Below, piece by piece: positions 1-8,242 of a DNA stretch of 64,000 nucleotides. Each line of letters begins with the position of its first letter. Positions within the stretch are counted from its first letter, which is position 1. The DNA lies in NCBI RefSeq assembly GCF_014645515.1, contig NZ_BMLW01000004.1, forward strand, positions 1-64,000, in the 5' to 3' direction. A model generated the notes under the pieces. It worked only from the letters and a program-made list of their open reading frames with translations. It did no database searches and had not been told where the DNA came from. Origin of the DNA: Oceanobacillus neutriphilus (lineage in GTDB: Bacteria; Bacillota; Bacilli; Bacillales; Amphibacillaceae). Position numbers and translations under genes: made by a program.

Positions 1-94
1 TTACCAGGAGAACTTAAATAGCCTGACACCGTTAGAATACCGGTATCAGACTGTTGCATAGATTTTTGTTTTTTTACTGTCTACTTGACAGGGT

Positions 95-350
95 GCAGTT
101 CACCGATGCGGCGGACCGTTTTGCTTTCCTAGGGGCATGCTCTTCAGCTAACTTGAAAAGCGGTTTTCTTTTCAAGTTAGCTGAAGCCGTCCCCATGGAA
201 AGCGTAGTGGTTGGTTGAAGGCACTATACACAATCTCCAATCTATTAGCAGGATGATTTAACAACATACAAGCAGGATAATATAGACCATGTCCATTCTG
301 GAATAGTAAGGTATAGATGCTTATTCTCAAGTGTTAAAGTTGAGTTATAT
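95..350 (-). repeat. Dispersed intergenic repeat, copy A1
   Basis: This stretch matches 60060-60312 in inverted orientation. The match is nearly exact over about 75 bases around the CTACGCTTTCCATGGGGACG core and is weaker out to the shared end GTGTTAAAGTTGAGT near 331-350. It holds a perfect 19-bp stem: CTTCAGCTAACTTGAAAAG at 142-160 pairs with 168-186 across a 7-base loop. Its GGCGGACCGTTTTG segment near 110-124 recurs near 60600 and, inverted, near 60950. No coding sequence is evident. It looks like a non-autonomous dispersed element, but its true ends are not established. Confidence 0.75.
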
Positions 351-423
351 TTCTTAAATCTTTTCGAAATTTCCTCCATTTGTAGTATGATGGAAGCAGT
401 CTGATAACAAGGAGTGCAAATGC

Positions 424-906
424 ATGCGGGAACAGCCTAATATAAAAATTGCCACAGATGCTATCAAAGCATGGCAGCTTACAGCACACATATATGCTCT
501 TATCTTCTTATTAATCACAATTGGAGCCATCGCCGTTTATATTATTTTCGATTTTCTGCCAATCTGGATTATTTTCATCATTGCTGGCCTTACTATTGTG
601 GAATGGATCATTACAGCATTGATTATTCCTAAGCTGAGATGGCGCAGATGGCGTTATCAGGTTTATGATCAGGAAGTATATATACAGCATGGGGTACTTA
701 TTGTAACGCGGACGATTGTACCTATGATTCGTGTTCAGCATGTTGATACACAGCAGGGCCCTATTCTGAAGAAATATAAATTGGCAACTTTGGAAATATC
801 CACTGCAGCAACTACCCATCAGATACCTGCTCTATCAGAAGAGGAAGCATCCGATTTACGTGATCAAATCTCTGAATTAGCAAGGGTGGAACAAGATGAT
901 GTCTAA
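424..906 (+). CDS. ydbS: Membrane PH-domain protein, YdbS-like
   Basis: A 160-residue membrane protein. Two hydrophobic segments lie at about residues 20-62 and a bacterial PH (bPH2) domain at about 75-150, with the family pattern of a basic stretch, then YxVYDxExYIQHGV and later a VPMIRVQHVDTQQGP segment. It overlaps the next gene by 11 bases, and that gene carries the same fold three times, as in the ydbS-ydbT pair of Bacillus. An AAGGAG site lies 8 bases before the ATG. In B. subtilis the pair belongs to the envelope-stress regulon and has been tied to bacteriocin resistance; that role here is by analogy only, and I saw no clear sigma-W promoter. Confidence 0.75.
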   Translation: MREQPNIKIATDAIKAWQLTAHIYALIFLLITIGAIAVYIIFDFLPIWIIFIIAGLTIVEWIITALIIPKLRWRRWRYQVYDQEVYIQHGVLIVTRTIVPMIRVQHVDTQQGPILKKYKLATLEISTAATTHQIPALSEEEASDLRDQISELARVEQDDV

Positions 907-2362
907 TCCGAAACGACTGCATCCTGCTGCAATCCTATTTGATATTATCCAGGCCTTGAAACAATCGATTCTTGGTATTTTGCCAATTGCTATTGTTGCC
1001 ATCAGCAACGGCGCTTTATTTTACCTGATAATTGGTGCAGCGGTTATTATTGTATTAATTATTTTATCCAGTGTCTTATCATGGTTTCGTTTCACCTATC
1101 AATTAGAGGAAGACCAATTACGTATCGAGCGGGGTATTATCGTCCGTAAAAAGCGGACTATATCCAAGCACCGTATTCAGTCTATCGATTTATCACAGAA
1201 TGTTATTCATCGAATCTTTGGTCTGACAAAGGTTGCTATTGAAACAGCAGGGAATGATTCTTCTACGGATGCCGCATTATCCGCTGTCAGTATGGAAGAC
1301 GGACGCATGCTTCATGATGAGTTAAAATATAAAAAAAGTGTTTCAGACTCAGAATCTCCAGAAGCATCAGAAGAGGCTGATATAGACCAGACAGAACCGG
1401 ATGAATCCGGTCTTCCTAAAAGAACCATTACGCTTAAAGCACTTATTATTACCGGTTCCACTTCAGCAAGCTTTGGGGTTTTAATCGGTCTATTCGCTGC
1501 CGCCTTCTCTCAGGTGGAAGCATTAATCCCTGATCAGTTTTATGATGATGCCGCGCGCCTGGCTCTGTCACTCGGTATGCAAATTATGATTATTTTTGCA
1601 ATCCTCGTTATTTTATTTTTATGGATATTGAGCATTCTTTATACGGTGATTAAAGATTGGAAATTTACCATTACACGTTATGAAAAAGAATTGTTTATTA
1701 CACGGGGCTTATTAGAAAAGAAACAAACAACGATTCCGCTAAAACGAATACAAGCTGTCGGAATAAAAGAATCCCCTATTCATCAATTATTAGGTTTTGC
1801 AAGAATTTATGTTGAGATTGCCAGCGCGAATACGGATAACAGCCAGGAAGTGAATACGGTTATTTTTCCGTTACTGCGTAAAAAAGAATTTGCATCTTTT
1901 TTATCTGAATTTTTGCCGGAGTATAATTACAGTACGGATAATTTGATTCATCCGCCGAAAAAAGCATTGCCTTATTATTTGTGGCGATCTATCAATATTC
2001 CATTACTGGCTGTTATTATCGTGGGAATCTTATTTTCATCCTATATTTGGATACCTGTTATTATCATGCTGGTCTTTGGGGTTATGGGCTTTGCCGTGTT
2101 CCGTTCGATCGGTTATGCTATTGATGAACAACAGATAACCGTTCAGACACGCTTAGTCAGCAAGGATACTGCTATTATTCCCCATCGCAGAATACAAGCT
2201 TTACAGCAGAAGCAGCATCTGCTTCACCGAAAGCAGGCCCTGGCTACACTTGATATGGCTATTTTAAATAAAGGTTCCGGAAGGCATTTTGTGATTAAGG
2301 AGCTGCGTACAACTGACAGCTACCTCATTGCCGATTGGTATTCATATCGGGATATAGAATAA
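896..2362 (+). CDS. ydbT: Membrane protein with three PH domains, YdbT-like
   Basis: A 488-residue protein with paired membrane segments (about 20-60, 185-240 and 365-400), each followed by a bPH2 domain (about 60-130, 250-335, 405-475). The repeated pattern ...ERGIIVRKKRTISKHRIQSID..., ...TRGLLEKKQTTIPLKRIQAV... and ...TRLVSKDTAIIPHRRIQAL... marks the three copies. Residues 145-170 form an acidic linker. The start overlaps the upstream gene and an AAGGGTGG ribosome site lies inside that gene, so translation is probably coupled. A strong hairpin terminator follows 4 bases after the stop. Confidence 0.75.
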   Translation: MMSNPKRLHPAAILFDIIQALKQSILGILPIAIVAISNGALFYLIIGAAVIIVLIILSSVLSWFRFTYQLEEDQLRIERGIIVRKKRTISKHRIQSIDLSQNVIHRIFGLTKVAIETAGNDSSTDAALSAVSMEDGRMLHDELKYKKSVSDSESPEASEEADIDQTEPDESGLPKRTITLKALIITGSTSASFGVLIGLFAAAFSQVEALIPDQFYDDAARLALSLGMQIMIIFAILVILFLWILSILYTVIKDWKFTITRYEKELFITRGLLEKKQTTIPLKRIQAVGIKESPIHQLLGFARIYVEIASANTDNSQEVNTVIFPLLRKKEFASFLSEFLPEYNYSTDNLIHPPKKALPYYLWRSINIPLLAVIIVGILFSSYIWIPVIIMLVFGVMGFAVFRSIGYAIDEQQITVQTRLVSKDTAIIPHRRIQALQQKQHLLHRKQALATLDMAILNKGSGRHFVIKELRTTDSYLIADWYSYRDIE

Positions 2363-2365
2363 GAA

Positions 2366-2407
2366 AAACCGGTTAAAATCAAACAGTAGATTTTAACCGG
2401 TTTTTTT
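2366..2407 (+). terminator. Intrinsic terminator after ydbT-like gene
   Basis: AACCGGTTAAAATC pairs perfectly with GATTTTAACCGGTT across a 9-base loop and a run of seven T follows. It also sits just past the stop of the convergent thioesterase gene. Confidence 0.9.
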
Positions 2408-2418
2408 CATTATAATTC

Positions 2419-2934
2419 TCATTTTTCTGTCCGATAGACTGTTCCAAACGTTTCTGCCAGCTGCTTAGACTGCTTTCTTCGCTCTGCACGGCGATTGGCC
2501 CGAAGCGGGGCACTTTCATGAAGCATTTTTTCATCTTCTGTTTCTGGATAAACAGAAGGTACTTCTATTGGTTTCCCATTTTCATCAATGGCAACAAACG
2601 TCATAAAAGCTGTTGTACAAACCGTTCTCTCCCCTGTCCGGATATCTTCTGTAATTGCCCGTATAAATACCTCCATGGACGTATGATGTGACCAGGTTAC
2701 AAAAGCTTCAATCGAAATATATTGTCCAACTCTTACAGGTGCTAAAAAATCCACAGAATCCGTAGATGCTGTTACAACGGGATTATTTGCATGCTTTACT
2801 GCTGCAATTGCAGCAATGTCATCAAGATGCGCCATTAATTTTCCGCCAAATAAGGTTCCATATTGATTTGTATCCGGCGGAAGTACGTGTGTTGTTTTTA
2901 AAGCCAATGATGCGGAACAAGGTTTTGCATTCAT
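2419..2934 (-). CDS. Acyl-CoA thioesterase (hotdog fold)
   Basis: A 171-residue cytoplasmic hotdog thioesterase of the YkhA/BFIT type, hydrolysing acyl-CoA to free acid and CoA. The HVLPPDTNQYGTLFGGKLMAHLDDIAAI segment (residues 16-43) is the hallmark, with the catalytic Asp in the LDDIA helix. SVDFLAPVRVGQ and the later VTWSHHTSMEV strand also fit. The last 40 residues form a basic, charged tail. A GGAGG site precedes the ATG. It is transcribed alone and converges with the ydbST-like pair. The physiological substrate cannot be read from sequence. Confidence 0.85.
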   Translation of the reverse strand: MNAKPCSASLALKTTHVLPPDTNQYGTLFGGKLMAHLDDIAAIAAVKHANNPVVTASTDSVDFLAPVRVGQYISIEAFVTWSHHTSMEVFIRAITEDIRTGERTVCTTAFMTFVAIDENGKPIEVPSVYPETEDEKMLHESAPLRANRRAERRKQSKQLAETFGTVYRTEK

Positions 2935-3002
2935 CTTTTATTTCCTCCTGCTATGTTTATGTTTACTTACTAGTGTTTTTATTATACTTTCAAAAATTCC
3001 TT

Positions 3003-4442
3003 TTATAAAACTGGTGAAATTAAACGTGAGACGGATTCCTTAAAACGGATTCCAATAGAACGTTTATCATATAACTTTTTCGTCATCTGTGTAGAATGCC
3101 TTAAATCTTTATCGAACTCGACAATCAACCGTTTGACAACTTCAATATCGTATAAGAAGGCATTGACTTCAAAGTTGAGACGGAAGCTTCTCACATCAAT
3201 ATTTGCCGTACCGACAGTAGCTATTTTCCCGTCGACAATCACTGTTTTCGAATGTAAAAAACCATTCTGATAAATAAAAATCTCTGCGCCGGCACCAAGC
3301 AAATCTCCACAATAGTACATGGTCGCCCAGTAGACAAAGGGATGATCGGGCTTATTCGGAATCATAATCTTCACATCCACTCCAGACAGCACAGCAATAC
3401 GAATAGCATCACGCAGGCTTTCATCCGGGATAAAATACGGCGTCTGGATATAGATATATTCTTCTGCTTCCATAATCATTTTAATATATCCATTTTTAAT
3501 TTGCTCATACTCCGAATCCGGGCCGCTTGAAACAATCTGCATGCCTGTATTGCCTCCAGAAATGGTTTGAAAATGTTCTTCTTCATAGGAAATCCTTTGC
3601 TTGGAGGCCTGGTTCCAGTCTAATACAAAACGGGTCTGCATGCTTTGAACAGCATCTCCAATAACCCGCAGATGCGTATCACGCCAATATCCAAATTTCT
3701 TTTTCAAGCCTAAATATTCATCCCCGACATTAAAGCCGCCAATATATCCGATCTCCCCATCAATAATAGTTAATTTTCGGTGATTCCGATAATTAATTTT
3801 AAAATTAATTATAAATTTGGATGGGAAGAATGCTTCAACAAGAACGCCCGCTTCCTTCAATTTCTTTATGTAGCTTTTCCTGAGTGATCTGGAGCCCATA
3901 TCGTCATATAAGAGTCTGACACATACGCCTTCTTTTGCTTTTCTAATCAAGGCATTAGCAAGTCTGTTTCCAAGCCCGTCACTCCGCATAATATAATATT
4001 GCACATGAACATGGTGCTCAGCCCGGCTGATATCTTCTAAGAGGGCCTCAAATTTTTCATGGCCGTCTGTAAATATATCTACTCCATTGTTTTCTGTATA
4101 AACAGCGTTAGCATTACGAAGATGAAGATAGACTAGATCCTGATGATTTTTTAAGTCCGCATGATTTAATTGGAAAGTGTCATCCTCAATGGCATTAATT
4201 TGTTTCTGTACAGCCTTCTTCACATCCATCCGGCTCCGCTGATCCCATTTGAATATACGGCGATTGCTGATAGGCCGTCCGAAAATTAAATAAAGAATAA
4301 ACCCTAAAACAGGAATAAACAATAGCACCATTACCCATGCCCAGGAAGAGGTCGGATCTTTTCGCTCCAAAAAAATAATGGAAATAGCTAATGCAATATT
4401 TATAATAAAAATTAATCCAATAACTATTGAGTAAACGCCCAT
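3003..4442 (-). CDS. cls: Cardiolipin synthase
   Basis: A phospholipase-D superfamily enzyme that condenses two phosphatidylglycerols into cardiolipin and glycerol at the membrane. Two N-terminal membrane segments (about residues 3-55) precede two HKD motifs, HRKLTIIDGEIGYIGG in the first half and HSKTVIVDGKIATVGTAN in the second, the standard bipartite active site. The open frame extends to a GTG at 4460, but an AGGAG lies 8 bases before the ATG at 4442, so I take that start (about 479 residues, normal for Cls). Monocistronic by appearance. Confidence 0.92.
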   Translation of the reverse strand: MGVYSIVIGLIFIINIALAISIIFLERKDPTSSWAWVMVLLFIPVLGFILYLIFGRPISNRRIFKWDQRSRMDVKKAVQKQINAIEDDTFQLNHADLKNHQDLVYLHLRNANAVYTENNGVDIFTDGHEKFEALLEDISRAEHHVHVQYYIMRSDGLGNRLANALIRKAKEGVCVRLLYDDMGSRSLRKSYIKKLKEAGVLVEAFFPSKFIINFKINYRNHRKLTIIDGEIGYIGGFNVGDEYLGLKKKFGYWRDTHLRVIGDAVQSMQTRFVLDWNQASKQRISYEEEHFQTISGGNTGMQIVSSGPDSEYEQIKNGYIKMIMEAEEYIYIQTPYFIPDESLRDAIRIAVLSGVDVKIMIPNKPDHPFVYWATMYYCGDLLGAGAEIFIYQNGFLHSKTVIVDGKIATVGTANIDVRSFRLNFEVNAFLYDIEVVKRLIVEFDKDLRHSTQMTKKLYDKRSIGIRFKESVSRLISPVL

Positions 4443-4499
4443 ATATCCTGCTCCTATCACTTCTTCTCCAACAAAAAGGGAGTTCTGTTTTTATAATAG

Positions 4500-4772
4500 C
4501 ACAAAATGGAACTTCCTTCAGTGAAAGTCCCTGCATTTCTTACGCTTCCCTGGACTGGGATTACTCGTTTCATCGTAAACATTTGCGGTTACCCGCTCCG
4601 TCAAAAAGCATTGCTATTCCACTTCCCGTCCAAAATACTGACAGCCCGAGATTGGGATATCATCGTCCGTGGTCTCCCGCCTGAATAGAATCATTTTCTT
4701 CTTTATTCTGAGACGGGAGAGCTTCGGGCAATTCCTCTATTTTTCACTATTCCCCAAAACAAATAAATTATT
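4500..4772 (-). other. Non-coding structured stretch downstream of the PLP lyase gene
   Basis: No gene is credible here. On the minus strand CTCCCGTCT pairs with AGGCGGGAG (4676-4720 region), framed by an outer GCCCGA/TCGGGC pairing, giving an imperfect hairpin of roughly 90 bases. Further on, the segment with CGATG..., GAGTAATC and CCAGG resembles the 90-base insert inside repeat A3 near 60846-60935. It may be a decayed copy of a repeat module. The likeness is short and gapped. Confidence 0.35.
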
Positions 4773-5954
4773 TTAGCAATTCAAAGCCTGTTCCAGATCC
4801 TCCCAAATATCCTGCCAGGCTTCTATTCCAACAGATAATCGTATCAAAGCGTCTGTGATTCCCATTTCCTGGCGGCGCTCCTCTGGAATTACTGCATGTG
4901 TCATGGTGGCTGGATGCTGAATCAATGTTTCTGTATCACCGAGACTTACTGCAATGCTGATAAATTGCAGATTATTAAGAAAGCCCTGCGCTTCTTCCTT
5001 TCCTCCATCTATCTCAAAAGAAAGTGTCCCTCCGCCGGATTTCATTTGTTTCTTCATAACAGAATATCCTGCAGCATCCGGATCCCCCGGATAAAAAACC
5101 CGCTTCACCTTTGGGTGCTGTTTCAGCTTTTCTGCAATTTGTAAGGCATTATCAGAATGCCTATCCATTCGAAGCGGTAATGTCTTTAACCCGCGGATAA
5201 CCAGCCAGGCATCGAATGGTGACAGGACACCGCCAATATCCTTCTGTGTGGTTGCTGCGATTTGCTCCATTAATTCTTTTTTCCCAGCTGCTAATCCTGC
5301 AATGACATCACCATGTCCGCCTAAATATTTCGTCGCACTATGCACAACAACATCTGCCCCCAGCTCTATCGGACGCTGTAAATACGGTGTGGAGAATGTA
5401 TTATCCACCACGACGAGAACATTATGTTTCCTGGCAATATGAATGACCAGCTCCAGATCAATCACTTCCATTGTCGGATTAATCGGTGTTTCAATATAGA
5501 AAACCTTTGTTTCCGGCCTTATTTTAGCTTCTATATTTTTCACATCGGACATATCTACATAATCTGTCTGGATATTATACTTTTCATCCATCATAGATAA
5601 TAACCCAAAGGTACAGCCATATAAACCGGAAGAGCAGATTATATGATCATTTGCTTTGGTAAGAGCAATTAAAACTGCCGAAATCGCGGCCATCCCTGAA
5701 GCGAATGCCAGACCTTTCTCTGCCTTTTCAAGTGCTGCCAGCTTTTGTTCCAGCACCTGCACAGTCGGATTACTAATCCGGGAATAGACATGTCCCTCTT
5801 CTTCTCCAGCAAACCGTGCTGCTCCCTGTTCAGCAGTATCAAAAGTAAATGTAGAGGTTTGAAAAATTGGCGGTGTTAAGCTGCCGAGCATTTCTTTTGA
5901 ATCATACCCCTCATGAATCATTTCTGTTTCCATATGTTTAAATTTTTTACTCAT
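4773..5954 (-). CDS. Methionine gamma-lyase or related Cys/Met-metabolism PLP enzyme
   Basis: A 393-residue PLP-dependent enzyme of the Cys/Met metabolism family. SRISNPTV near residue 60, the GLAFASGMAAI phosphate-binding segment, VDNTFSTPYLQRP and HSATKYLGGHGDVIAG with the Schiff-base lysine are all present. The close match to the methionine gamma-lyase pattern (SSGLYGCTFGLL, GGxLSFEIDGG) favours release of methanethiol, ammonia and 2-oxobutyrate from methionine, but cystathionine gamma-lyase or gamma-synthase cannot be excluded. No S-box is seen in its 240-base upstream region, unlike the sulfhydrylase at 12.0 kb. Confidence 0.8.
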   Translation of the reverse strand: MSKKFKHMETEMIHEGYDSKEMLGSLTPPIFQTSTFTFDTAEQGAARFAGEEEGHVYSRISNPTVQVLEQKLAALEKAEKGLAFASGMAAISAVLIALTKANDHIICSSGLYGCTFGLLSMMDEKYNIQTDYVDMSDVKNIEAKIRPETKVFYIETPINPTMEVIDLELVIHIARKHNVLVVVDNTFSTPYLQRPIELGADVVVHSATKYLGGHGDVIAGLAAGKKELMEQIAATTQKDIGGVLSPFDAWLVIRGLKTLPLRMDRHSDNALQIAEKLKQHPKVKRVFYPGDPDAAGYSVMKKQMKSGGGTLSFEIDGGKEEAQGFLNNLQFISIAVSLGDTETLIQHPATMTHAVIPEERRQEMGITDALIRLSVGIEAWQDIWEDLEQALNC

Positions 5955-6124
5955 TTGTTTTCTCTCCCATCCTTTATTGATGATAAATTCTGATGAGTCT
6001 ATATATTTATAATAAAGTATTCCTATGCTGTTGGAAATGTTTCCGGTTCAGAAATTTACCCCACTTTATGAAACAGAAGTCTTCTTGTTATGAAAATAAG
6101 TAATAATTTAATTTTAAAAAGCCA

Positions 6125-6153
6125 TTGATTCCTCCCCAATAAAGTTTTACTAT
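6125..6153 (+). promoter_or_regulatory. Predicted sigma-A promoter of the RarD-like gene
   Basis: TTGATT and TACTAT are separated by 17 bases, 40 bases upstream of the ATG at 6193. Confidence 0.6.
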
Positions 6154-6192
6154 TAGATTTAGTTTGATTTTTTCAGAAGGTAGGAATAAAAA

Positions 6193-7110
6193 ATGGAAAA
6201 TAAACCTTTACAACAAGGGGCGATTATTACCTTTGTTGCTTATTTATTATGGGGGATATTCCCAATATATTGGAAGTTTCTCGATAATGTCCCTGCTGGT
6301 GAGGTACTTGCTCACCGGATCGTGTGGAGCCTGGTCTTTATGATTTTCTTAGTACTTGTTACAGGCAACTGGCGGCATTTCTTAGAAACGGTACAGATGT
6401 TGAAAAAGGACAGAAAGAAAACACTTGCTATTATTACAGCTTCTATTGTTATATCTATTAACTGGTTTCTGTTTATTTTTTCTGTACAGCATGGCCATGT
6501 ACTGCAGGCCAGTTTAGGGTATTATATCAATCCTTTGATCAGTATTTTATTGGCGGTCTTTGTATTGAAGGAAAAGACAACCAAAGGACAGGTTTTGTCC
6601 TTTATTCTCGCCGGTATTGGTGTACTCTATTTAACTTTGAGCTATGGTGTGTTTCCCTGGATTTCTCTGTTATTAGCAATGACTTTTGGTTTTTACGGAC
6701 TCATAAAAAAAACAATAAACCTCCATGCTATGTATGGACTTACGATTGAAACGCTCGTGGTCGCTCCGATTGCCCTGTTATATTTAATATTTATTCCATC
6801 GGAAGGATCATTTACTTTTTCTCCTTTATTTGCATCGGATAACCTGTTATTAGTTGGCGGCGGTATTATTACGGCAGTTCCTTTACTGCTATTTGCGGCG
6901 GGAGCCAAACGGATTCCATTAGCAATGGTCGGATTTTTACAATATGTTGCACCGACGATTATGTTCTTCCTGGGTGTCTTCTTATACAACGAGACATTTA
7001 CTGTGCATCATATGATTACGTTTGCGCTTATATGGATAGCTCTTATTATCTATATGGCAAGTATTTACCGGGATGCGCCACGGGCAAGAAAAAAAGCAGA
7101 AAATGAATAA
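6193..7110 (+). CDS. rarD: RarD-type EamA/DMT transporter
   Basis: A 305-residue membrane protein with about ten transmembrane helices forming two EamA repeats (about residues 8-145 and 150-290). The opening GAIITFVAYLLWGIFPIYWK, HRIVWSL and ASLGYYINPLISILLAVFVLKE are diagnostic for RarD. RarD proteins are drug/metabolite transporters with poorly defined substrates, historically annotated as chloramphenicol-sensitive proteins. The gene stands alone, divergent from the PLP lyase gene, with its own promoter and an AAGGTAGGA ribosome site. Confidence 0.85.
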   Translation: MENKPLQQGAIITFVAYLLWGIFPIYWKFLDNVPAGEVLAHRIVWSLVFMIFLVLVTGNWRHFLETVQMLKKDRKKTLAIITASIVISINWFLFIFSVQHGHVLQASLGYYINPLISILLAVFVLKEKTTKGQVLSFILAGIGVLYLTLSYGVFPWISLLLAMTFGFYGLIKKTINLHAMYGLTIETLVVAPIALLYLIFIPSEGSFTFSPLFASDNLLLVGGGIITAVPLLLFAAGAKRIPLAMVGFLQYVAPTIMFFLGVFLYNETFTVHHMITFALIWIALIIYMASIYRDAPRARKKAENE

Positions 7111-7220
7111 GCTTCATGAAGCAGCAGGAGTTTGAAGTGAGGCAAATTACACTGCGGTAAATGCGAATATTATGTGTCTGCTCCCTCTTAAAAAGAAATA
7201 CTGCAGGCAGCATTTACTTG

Positions 7221-7249
7221 TTGACTTCCTCAAATATTAATGGTTTAAT
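7221..7249 (+). promoter_or_regulatory. Predicted promoter of the beta-glucoside PTS operon
   Basis: TTGACT (7221) and TTTAAT (7244) are 17 bases apart, placing the transcript start about 35 bases before the antiterminator target. That leaves an untranslated leader of roughly 145 bases. Confidence 0.65.
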
Positions 7250-7289
7250 GTACCTATTCGAGAAAATATATCTTTTGTGAAATATAATC

Positions 7290-7319
7290 GGGATTTGTTA
7301 CTTTAAGTAGGCATTACCC
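7290..7319 (+). promoter_or_regulatory. RAT: LicT/BglG-type ribonucleic antiterminator
   Basis: The 30 bases from GGGATTTGTTACTT to GGCATTACCC fit the LicT-type RAT consensus (GGATTGTTACTG...GCAGGCAAAACC) in both arms. The 3' end of the RAT overlaps the 5' arm of the following terminator, so the two hairpins exclude each other. Confidence 0.85.
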
Positions 7320-7367
7320 ATGTAAAAACGAGGCCGCGTCGGCTGTCATTTTTGCATGGGTTTTTTT
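7316..7367 (+). terminator. Leader terminator overlapped by the RAT
   Basis: ACCCATG and a following A-run pair with TTTTTGCATGGGT (7350-7361), with an inner GCCG/CGGC pair, followed by a T-run. Its 5' arm shares bases 7316-7319 with the RAT, giving regulated read-through into the antiterminator gene. Confidence 0.85.
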
Positions 7368-7400
7368 GTGTATACATACAGGAGGTGAATAATTATTACT

Positions 7401-8240
7401 ATGAAATTCTTAAAGGCTTTCAACAATAATGTCGTGTTGGTGAAGGACAGTTCTCAGATCGAATGGATAGTAATTGGAAATGGGATAGGGTTTCAAAAGC
7501 ATTATGGTGACATCGTTAAAGAAGACCATATCCGCAAGAAATTTGTCTCAACAGAAATAGATAATCAGATATCTCTCGAAGAAATTTTGCACAGCATTAC
7601 CTTTGAAGAACACCAAATGACGATGGATATTGCCCAATTAGCCAAGAAAGAGCTGGATATTAATTTTTCTTCTATCAACTATCTTACACTGGCAGATCAC
7701 TTACATCATGCCATGCTAAGAGCAAAAGAAGAAAATACTCTCTCTACGGATCAATGGGAAGTCAGCAAGCTTTTCCCTAAGGAATATCTATTTTCAAAAA
7801 AAGTCATTGAATTTCTTAAATGTAACTATGACTTTCATTTACCGGACTCAGAAACTTCTTTTTTAACATTCCATTTTATTACTGTGAGAAACAATTGGGA
7901 AGTTGTTTCACAAACAATGGAGATGACAAAACTGATGAGCCGGATTGTGGAAATTATTCAATATGATTTTCATGAAAAAATGGATAACACCAGTTCAACC
8001 TATAGTCGTTTTATCACGCATCTTCGTTATTTCTTTTTGCGTTACAGTACAGAAGAAAGAACGGAATACCCATTAAACAAGGATATTATCAAGCTTGTTT
8101 CTGAAAAGTATCCACGGGCATTTAATACCTGTAAAAAGATTGCCAACTACCTGTATGAAGAAATGGAATGGACCTTAACCGATGATGAATTGGTTTATCT
8201 TACATTCCATATCATTCGACTCATGGATAAAGGAGATTAA
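7401..8240 (+). CDS. BglG/LicT-family transcription antiterminator
   Basis: A 279-residue RNA-binding antiterminator. The N-terminal co-antiterminator domain (residues 1-58, opening MKFLKAFNNNVVLVKD) binds the RAT. Two PTS regulation domains follow (about 65-170 and 172-279), carrying LADHLHHAMLRA and LVYLTFHIIRLM; the conserved histidines there are the PTS phosphorylation sites. It lies first in the operon, behind its own RAT, and 2 bases before the EII gene, so it should autoregulate the locus in response to beta-glucosides. AGGAGGTGA precedes the start. Confidence 0.9.
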   Translation: MKFLKAFNNNVVLVKDSSQIEWIVIGNGIGFQKHYGDIVKEDHIRKKFVSTEIDNQISLEEILHSITFEEHQMTMDIAQLAKKELDINFSSINYLTLADHLHHAMLRAKEENTLSTDQWEVSKLFPKEYLFSKKVIEFLKCNYDFHLPDSETSFLTFHFITVRNNWEVVSQTMEMTKLMSRIVEIIQYDFHEKMDNTSSTYSRFITHLRYFFLRYSTEERTEYPLNKDIIKLVSEKYPRAFNTCKKIANYLYEEMEWTLTDDELVYLTFHIIRLMDKGD

Positions 8241-8242
8241 TA